Part shown: positions 57,809-64,000 of the stretch, piece after piece
Layout: the number at the start of each line of letters is the position of its first letter
Position numbering within the stretch: position 1 is the stretch's first letter
Assembly: GCA_036426205.1 (NCBI GenBank)
Contig: CM071571.1
Location: forward strand, 116,128,171-116,192,170
Direction of reading: 5' to 3'
Length of the DNA: 64,000 nt
Source of the DNA: Ascaphus truei
Lineage: Eukaryota > Chordata > Amphibia > Anura > Ascaphidae
The notes under the pieces: generated by a model
What the model saw: the letters and a program-made list of their open reading frames with translations, nothing else
What the model was told of the DNA's origin: nothing
Database searches by the model: none
Program-made: the position numbers and the translations under genes

Positions 57809-59606
57809 GGCGTTTTTTTAGTACTCTGCACTTTGGTGATAGTATCCCCACGCTTTGTATCATCTACGTTTGCGGCTGACCAGTCAGCCCGCTGACACCG
57901 ACGGCGTGCTGAAGTAGCTGCTGCCGCTGAATCTACGTCCGCTGTAAACCAACTGATCTGCTGATGCTGACGGCGTACTTAATCAGCTGTTGCGGTTCTA
58001 CACCATCTGGGCGGCTGTCCAAGCGAGCTGCGGAAGCACCCGCATGAAGATTTACAAACGCATGGTTCCAGAGACGTCAGCCAGCAGAGAGCAGCCTTAA
58101 GAAACGAGAGGGGATACTCTCAAATTTATCCACTGCTTACTTACCTACTCCATCTGGTGAGTAGGCATTGCTACTATCTCCATCAGTGGTGCAGAGTACC
58201 TTATCATCATTTTTATTAGATTAACTGTTTATTATATGTCCATGTGTATTATATATTATTTATAACTGTTATTAAATGTTTTAAATTACATATTTCACCT
58301 ATCAACTTCTCAGCTGTTATATGTATTGTTAAGTGTTGTGTGTATGTAGTTACAGTATTACGCTATGTGTTGTGCTTTCTCTTTTCTTTAAGCACAACGT
58401 GAGGAGTTACGTCCATCAGCCAACAGGCTTGGTTTTCATATATCCTTTAAGTGTATTATATATAGGCGCCATTGGATACTTTCCCTTCCCATACTATTGT
58501 TCTGACCAGGGGGTCAGTTTTTGTATCCTAGGCAGCCCCTTATACATGCTTTGCCATTTGTATGTAGGGTGATATACACTTTGTCATTATATTGTGGTTA
58601 GCGCTGCCTGTGATGTTGTTTTACAGTGCATAAGGCTACATTATATTTGATATATTTTACCTTCAAAGGTGACAATGCATCCTGGTCCACGCCTAGAGAT
58701 GGCACCCCACACATGCAGCTTCACGGGGTGTTTTGGCCGCGGCTTCAAAGATATGCGGCCTTTTTTGTGGAATGCAAAGCTTGCAAATCTCTCCAGCGAC
58801 ACAGTAGACTCATCAGTGAAGATGCAATCCTGGAAAGTTTCCCCACTGTCGATCCATGTGTGGGCCTGGACCACTCTTTTGATTTTGTTTGCGTCCTGTA
58901 TCATGGGGTACGCTCTGTAATGACAAGGAATAAATAATTTTAGCGGAACAGTACAGTTTCCTAAACAACACTTTTACCTCCTGTACTGTCCAGTACTAAC
59001 CTCACACGTCCATATTTCCATCCAATGCTGCGTCTCATCTTCTTTATGCTGGTCTCGGATACATCGAGATTGTGATTTTCCTGCAGAGTGTATTTGACCC
59101 TTAATGCACTCCTCTCATCATTCTCCTCACTTATTTTGTCCACCAGAAGAGTTGTCTCCCTTCAATGTAAAGAAAATATATTGTTTTGTTAATATGCAGC
59201 AATCTAAAAATTATATATACTGTTGTACTGTAATATAAATATAAAAAATATATATATTGTTGTAGTTTAAATATAAATATACAAAATATATACTGTTGTA
59301 ATATCAATATAAATATACAAAATATATGTACTGTTGTAATATAAATCAACAGAAATAACAAAAATATTCGATTTAAATTGAAATTACAAATTTTTTTAAG
59401 TTGTATAAATATACTTACGCATTAGTTACCCTTGGTGCCCTTTTGCGGTCTCTGTTTTTTCCGTGTGCATAATAGCTCACGGTGGTTGCTGGCACAACAA
59501 GGGCAGAAGTAGCTAACCAGCGTTGGATAGCAGCAATTCGGTGTCCGCTCGTGTACATCTCCTTAATTCGCATGCGGAGATCCTTGGAAATCTTTTTAAC
59601 AACCAT

Positions 59607-59911
59607 TGCTGCAAGTAGAAAGAAATACAAACACAAGAATGTATATTCGATGTTTAGTCGATGTGTATTCAATGTGCAGTGAATCCACAAAATGGATGGT
59701 GTATTTATACGGTAATGACTCACATTAGAGTACGCCCACTTTCAACACCTGTACCTCGCCACCATGCATAAAAGGTTACACACTTTGCATAGCCCACCAC
59801 TCGATGATCTTTATCTGAACTTGCCCTTGTCCAGATACTGCATTACTGTACACCATCTACTTACATGGAGCAACCCAGATTCTACGACGCAGGAACCCAC
59901 TCGCCTCTGCT
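59607..59911. promoter_or_regulatory. Bidirectional promoter region of element B
   Basis: TATA-like CATAAAAG at 59767-59774 (plus) for the BEN-like gene. Shared with copy A: gcccactttcaacacct, catgcataaaagg, tttgcatagcc, ttgtccagatactg and cccagattctacg. The transposase ATG lies at 59606 on the other strand. Confidence 0.55.
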
Positions 59912-61315
59912 GTGCCTGTCAAGCAGAAAAAGCGAAAGGCGGTTGCCGTTTCCACGCTAAGGCAAAAGCGACAGGATAAGGCAAATAAAGAAAACCTTCT
60001 GCTGACCCCAAAGGCTAAGGGTTTTCATAGACGTCAGCCTTATTATGTCAAGAAGATATACGGTGATGTACTCTCGACGCAAAACGAATGGCAGCCAACC
60101 CATCGAATCCGCAGACCACTTCGTCACATACGCTTCGACGACTCTGCCGCCGCCCTCCCGGAAACCCACAGGCTATCCTCTCCAGTTCTATCCAACGACG
60201 CTGCCTCTGAAATCCATGGGTCACTTTCTCCTTTGCTCTTAGACAACTCTGCTTCTCGCCCGGAAATCCAAAGGTCACTTTCTCCATCCCTCTTCGACGA
60301 CGCTGCCGCTTCTCCTCTACCGGATATCCACAGGTCACCTCCTCCACCCTTCTTCGACGATGCTGCCGCTTCTCTCCATGGAACCCCCATCTCATCCTCC
60401 GTTGCACCCATCCACCCAGATGTCCACACACCATGCACCAGAAGCAGCTCGTTAGACCGGATGCTGAATGGTATAAGTGTGGATCTCCCCGGGAACTCTA
60501 TTGTGCTAGCAAAGATAGATTTGCTTCTGGAGACCATGCTAAATGTGTAGCAACGGATGCTACATATGGATCAACGGATGATACATATGGATCAACGGAT
60601 GCTAGATATGGATCAACGGATGCAACATATGGATCAACGGATGGATCGACGGATGGAGAAGATAGAGGCTGACACAGCGGGTATACATCATTTGCTCGGT
60701 GTTAATGCCCATGTTTCCCCGACGCCGGAGCAGGGGCGTGACATGGATGTGATGAATGGGAGCATCGACCCCCTTTCATCATCAAGCGCACCCCCTCCAC
60801 CAGAAGATGTAGTGTACATGTATGCCGTTGAGGATGACATGACAACCCCGTCAAGACCACGCCAGGAGACAGCACGGCGACCAAGACAGGAGGAAAGCTT
60901 CCTCCCTGACAATCTACCATCGCCCGTCGCCTCAAGCACACCCGCTCGCAGAAGACCTACATTCGCTCGCATCGATACGGTGCCCGACATCACCCTGTGC
61001 GATCTGCCACCGGCGCTTTGGGAAAAGTATAGGGTGATGAGTGCTGGTGCACCCCACAAGTATGCCTTGTTACTTTTTAAGCACCATGTTCCCTACTCGT
61101 TGTACTGCGACTGGGCCTTCAGAGTGAACTACGAAGGAAATCGCGTAAAAGAGGCGCTTCCTGCCAATTTCAGAAAGAACATTCTGGATGAAATGCGGCG
61201 TTTTTATCCAATTACAGATCCTGTAGTGAAAGGCTTTCGAGACTGCATTAATGGCGTTTTGCGCCATGCAAGGAATCGGCCATGGTCGGACAATGTGGTG
61301 GACTTTCTGGTTTAA
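59912..61315 (+). pseudogene. Coiled-coil/BEN-like accessory protein of element B
   Basis: One frame of about 467 codons with a single stop (TAG 60548-60550). Order: basic N-terminus (KQKKRKAVAVSTLRQKRQDK), Ser/Pro linker with repeats of IHRS(L/P)SP and FDDAAAS, a helix (SIVLAKIDLLLETML), a heptad run (QRMLHMDQRMIHMDQRM, 60557-60640), linker, EESFLPDNLPSPVASSTP, then a globular C-terminus from about 61020: KYALLLFKHHVPYSLYCDW, NYEGNRVKEALPANFRK, DEMRRFYPITDPVV, RDCINGVLRH. The last part resembles a BEN domain; this needs a profile search. The start is uncertain: 59912 is a GTG, and the frame stays open upstream. Conserved in copy A, so it belongs to the transposon. Confidence 0.65.
60557..60640 (+). 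repeat. Four 21-bp units coding a heptad coiled coil
   Basis: atg(c/a)(t/a)acatatggatcaacgg repeated four times, coding M-x-x-M-D-Q-R; one unit per heptad. Confidence 0.9.
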
Positions 61316-61750
61316 TCACGGGAACTGTAAGACCATACTGTTGTGCTGAACTGTGCTGTACATGTTTTGACCTGCTGAACTTAAATAAAGGAGATGTTTT
61401 GACCTGCTTTACTGTATTTAACTTACTATTTTAACTTGCTGTACACACACACAGGACCTGCACAATTCCAGTCCCTGAGGGCAGCAAACAGGCACGGTTT
61501 TCAAGGTTGTCCTGAAAACAGGGCCTGTTTGCTGCCCTCGAGGACTGTAGTGGTGCAGGCCTGACTGACTGTTTTTCACACCATCCCACTGTACTGTATA
61601 CTGTATGTTTCTTTAATAAAGGAGATGTTGCGTTTTGTATACTGTATTTTATGAATAAAGATTTTTTTTTAATCACAGGTAAGACCATACTTTTGTGCTG
61701 AACTGTATTGTACATGTTTTGACCTGCTGTACTTAAATAAAGGAGATGTT
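61316..61750. mobile_element. BEN-gene 3' flank with a foldback repeat at 61453-61565
   Basis: The stop of the BEN-like gene is followed by aagaccatact..tgctgaactgt..aataaaggagatgtt, which occurs again at about 61.68-61.75 kb (direct repeat). Between lies a 113-bp hairpin: caggacctgcacaattccag...gggcagcaaacaggc pairs with gcctgtttgctgccctcg...ggtgcaggcctg, a hAT-style MITE. Confidence 0.6.
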
Positions 61751-62860
61751 GGAGGCGCATGCGCGAAGGACACCGGAATGGTAGCATAAGTGTCTAGCTC
61801 CATGCCACGCTCACCGAAATCATTGTTAAAAACACCCGAAAAGTGCGAAGTCTATAATAAAAAGAGAGGAGACACTGAATAAATATACAAGGATGGCCCC
61901 GAAAAAGCCAGCAAGCCAGAAGAAGCAAAAATTGGCGGATGTCAGGGCTTACTTCGGAGGAGCTGGCTCGAGTGGCGGCACAGAGGAAATGGCACCGGCT
62001 TCAAACCCCGACACGGACACTGAGTTAGAAGGAGAGGAGGAAGGGCTCAATAGTCAATCACTTTTACCAGTACGGCGTTGTGATTTTGAAAGGCTGTATA
62101 CCGACCTAAAGTCTCTCCTGCAGGCTGAGATTAGAGCGGTAAAGAGAGAAGTCGTGAAGCTAGGAACAAGAATGGACGATTTGGAAAAGAAAGTGGATCA
62201 AACGATTAAAGTAGTTAAAAAAACAGAAAAAAAGACAGGAGACACAGCGGCAAATAGACGAGCTGAAAGAACGGCAGAAGGATGCAGAGAACCGTGACAG
62301 ACGGAACAATATCCGAATCCGGGGGGTCTCCAAAGAGATTGGTGACTGCGAGGAGTTCATCACGCGCTGGCTGGAGTCCCTGCTGCCTGACTGTGGAAAG
62401 GAAGCTCTGGCCATGGATCGCTGCCATAGAGCCCTCCGCTCACGACCAGTGCAAAATGAGCGGCCCCGGGACATTATCATCAGGCTGCACTTCTATACTA
62501 CCAGGGAGGCAGTTCTGCGCCAAACGAGGCCCCTACCAACGGTGGAATTCGAGGGCAGCAGAATGCTCATTTTCCAAGATCTATCCCCTGTCACACTGCT
62601 CAGACGCCGCAGCTTGCTCCCAGTCACGAAGATCCTACGCGACCAAAACGTGAGGTATAGATGGACCTTCCCATTTGGGTTGCTGGTAGCAAGGAACGGG
62701 AGGGCCATCAGAATGAAAGATCCCACGGAAGGGCCGGAACTCCTAGCCAAGCTGGGCCTGAAAGGGGCTCCCACAAGGGAGGCTGAGGAAGCTGAATCTT
62801 TGGAGCCAGAGTGGAGTGGAGGGGTTGACTCACCCAAGGCCAAGGGGAGCAGGCGCTGAT
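61751..62860 (+). pseudogene. L1-like ORF1 with one frameshift
   Basis: ATG at 61893: basic start (MAPKKPASQKKQKLADVRAY), acidic linker, coiled coil (SLLQAEIRAVKREVVKLGTR), then a 1-nt shift in the A-run near 62235 (in the shifted frame DELKERQKDAENRDRRNNIR). It continues to RDIIIRLHFYTTREAVLRQ, DLSPVTLLRRRSLLPVTK, RWTFPFGLLVARNGR and a stop at 62859. This is the coiled-coil/RRM/CTD order of L1 ORF1p. No ORF2 follows within the window. Confidence 0.85.
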
Positions 62861-64000
62861 AGACTAAAATAGCCACCGCCGCGACTCACAGTTGTTATTA
62901 AAAGTTGTCCAGTTCCCTTTGGGGGAAAAAAATGCCTGCCTGTTGAATCGTGGGATCTACCAAGATGAGTTGCCAGGTCACCTACAATGCCCCTGTCAGT
63001 AGGATACAGAGGAATAGCAGCCCACAGTTAAGCCGCAAAGATCCTCCACCTACCTAGAGGCTCGGCGATAGCTCCTGTTAAAAGACGAGATAAATACTTA
63101 CTTTCGCCCCCCGGCCTGGATGTGGAGAGAAGATGGCGGTCGAGATGGCGCTCATCTGGATCCAGCTTGAGGCGCAGAACCCGGAAGAGACGACAAGGCG
63201 GGAGGAGAGCGCGCGCTCCATCCTCCTCGAGGCAGAGGAAAATCCAAAATGGCGGCCACCGGGAACCGGAAGTCGTCATCAAGAAGAGCCGAAAAGAGAG
63301 ACGCCATCTTGGATGGGGCAGAGGAGGTCGCCGGGATGCGAGGACGCATCAGGGAGCACCGCACGGGCCTGGAAAGCCCCCTACAGATGCTTTTTAAGCT
63401 GCCGGACATGGAGCGGGCTGCAGAAGGGGAGGGAATTAGGGAGCGACGGGGCTAATACTGGACATGAAGGGGGGGGGAAAGGGGGCAGAGGAGTAGGTAG
63501 GAGTGAGGACCGAGGAGTAAGAAAGAGAGGGGGCCGAGGAGCAGGTAGGAGAGGGTAGAATAGAATGCAGGGGGACAGGAGACAGATCGAGGAGAGGCTT
63601 GGGGAAAAGGAATGAAGGGAGGTTGGCAAAAGGAAAAGGAGGTAGGAGACAGTGAGAGATTAGGACGGAACCTAGGGAGGGGGACGAGGGGGGTGAGAAC
63701 AACCACCTTAATGATAGCAAGGGTAGATTGCCAGGAAATAAACGTCAAACACGCTATAGGGACCTATAGTAGGTCTATATAGGGACCTAGTAGGAGGCAA
63801 CAATGTTAACTCAGGCAAGTTGGGGCAATGAAAGTTTAAAATTAAAGTTTTAGATTAGAAAGAGAAGAAGGGTGTAGAGAGAGCGCGGACACGGGGTGGA
63901 GGAGGAGTTACATACCCTGGGGTCGGCATGAGTCTCAGTTGGATCCGGGGGAGGGGGGTCCCCCCAGAACCTGATAAAGTCCTTTGGGGGATAATTGCGG
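62861..64000 (+). other. GC-rich leader-like region with YY1-type motifs and purine tract; no gene
   Basis: Three YY1-type motifs: AAGATGGCGG (63131-63140), AAATGGCGGCC (63247-63257) and CGCCATCTTGG (63302-63312, minus). 63.46-63.68 kb is almost pure A/G (gaggagtaggtaggagtgaggac). The Pro/Ser-rich minus-strand frames are its complement. Possibly the 5' region of another retroelement. Confidence 0.4.

Larger units (their letters stand above)
56862..58621 (+). mobile_element. Non-autonomous Penelope-like element P8 with small ORF and hammerhead
   Basis: A 13-bp duplication tacagtgcataag at 56849-56861 and 58622-58634 gives exact ends. The first 52 bp (atatacactttgtcattatattgtggttagcgctg) repeat the last 52 bp, i.e. 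a truncated pseudo-LTR, then the small ORF, then a full pseudo-LTR with ribozyme. RT and GIY-YIG are absent. The tail is shared with P7. Confidence 0.88.
56289..59606 (-). pseudogene. Tc1/mariner-type transposase, five exons (element B)
   Basis: DDE transposase that would cut the element out at its terminal repeats. Exon 1 59606-59419: HTH (KKISKDLRMRIKEMYTSGHR). Exon 2 59159-59001: second HTH region (NHNLDVSETSIKKMRRSIGW). Exon 3 58914-58661: IFTDES (first D) and VKLHVWGAISRRGPGCIV. Exon 4 56768-56597: GIMNKAFFQDN and [10 protein letters not shown] (second D). Exon 5 56505-56289: SPVFNQIEMVWHQLK (E). All junctions are GT-AG and keep frame. One stop (TAA, 56713-56715) is in exon 4. Spacing from the second D to E is 32 residues, against 34 in Tc1. 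Introns are unusual for Tc1-like genes. P8 lies in intron 3. Confidence 0.82.
52284..61400 (-). mobile_element. Two-gene Tc1/mariner-type transposon, copy B, with nested insertions
   Basis: A proposed left end TA|CAGTGGCGGCCGATCTGAG at 52282-52284; its next 200 bp (gctgtctgcaatactg..ccg..aaactc) align loosely with 41.35-41.56 kb of copy A. Contents: tandem repeats (52.8-54.4 kb), hAT-like pieces (54.7-55.7 kb), a five-exon transposase (minus, 59606-56289) with PLE P8 in intron 3, a bidirectional promoter and the BEN-like gene (plus, to 61315). The right end is not identified. Confidence 0.5.

Noticed and set aside
63381..63748. Pro/Ser-rich minus-strand frames
   Set aside because: Complement of a purine-only tract.
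1..64000. Host protein-coding gene, tRNA, rRNA or CRISPR array
   Set aside because: No exon series outside transposon genes, no tRNA-like cloverleaf noticed, and no spaced short-repeat array. A tRNAscan/Infernal run would be needed to exclude short RNA genes fully.

Overview
The window reads as vertebrate, probably anuran amphibian, intergenic DNA. I found no host gene, tRNA, rRNA or CRISPR array. Nearly everything I can name is transposable-element sequence: Penelope-like elements (PLEs) with hammerhead-ribozyme motifs, Harbinger, Tc1/mariner-type, hAT-like and Helitron DNA transposons, CR1/L2-like and L1-like LINEs, a Gmr1-type LTR element with a SCAN-like gag, solo-LTR-like blocks and foldback MITEs. 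The frog assignment is inferred from this repertoire and is not proven. There are two assembly gaps (9351-9368 and 22734-22940).

Layout. 0.3-15.6 kb: a Harbinger accessory gene (+) and a Harbinger transposase (-), separated by 12 kb that holds a decayed PLE (P1), a Gmr1-type LTR plus gag inserted into P1, and a satellite of about 370-400 bp per unit. 16.5-18.3 kb: an LTR-like GC-rich block. 18.8-28.8 kb: PLE fragment P3, a CR1/L2-like LINE carrying palindromic PLE P5, the large inverted PLE P2 with a long open RT/GIY-YIG reading frame, and palindromic PLE P6. 29.7-41 kb: LINE fragments, a second LTR-like block, TA-flanked MITEs, a Helitron-like element and a tandem duplication. 41.3-45.4 kb and 52.3-61.4 kb: two copies (A and B) of a Tc1/mariner-type transposon carrying two divergent genes. 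45.4-51.4 kb: PLE and L1 fragments and a LINE with palindromic PLE P7 in its tail. 61.8-64 kb: an L1-like ORF1 and a purine-rich tract.

Two things stand out. First, the satellite at 11.8-12.7 kb carries in each complete unit an octamer, a PSE-like element and a hammerhead ribozyme, an arrangement that recalls the snRNA-type promoter and ribozyme of newt satellite 2. Second, elements A and B share a spliced Tc1-like transposase and a divergent second gene encoding a coiled coil and a BEN-like C-terminal domain, with a conserved bidirectional promoter region between them. Copy B has a non-autonomous, ribozyme-bearing PLE (P8) inserted in a transposase intron with a clean 13-bp target-site duplication. 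Most coding sequence here is broken by stops or frameshifts. The exceptions are the P2 RT ORF and the P8 small ORF.
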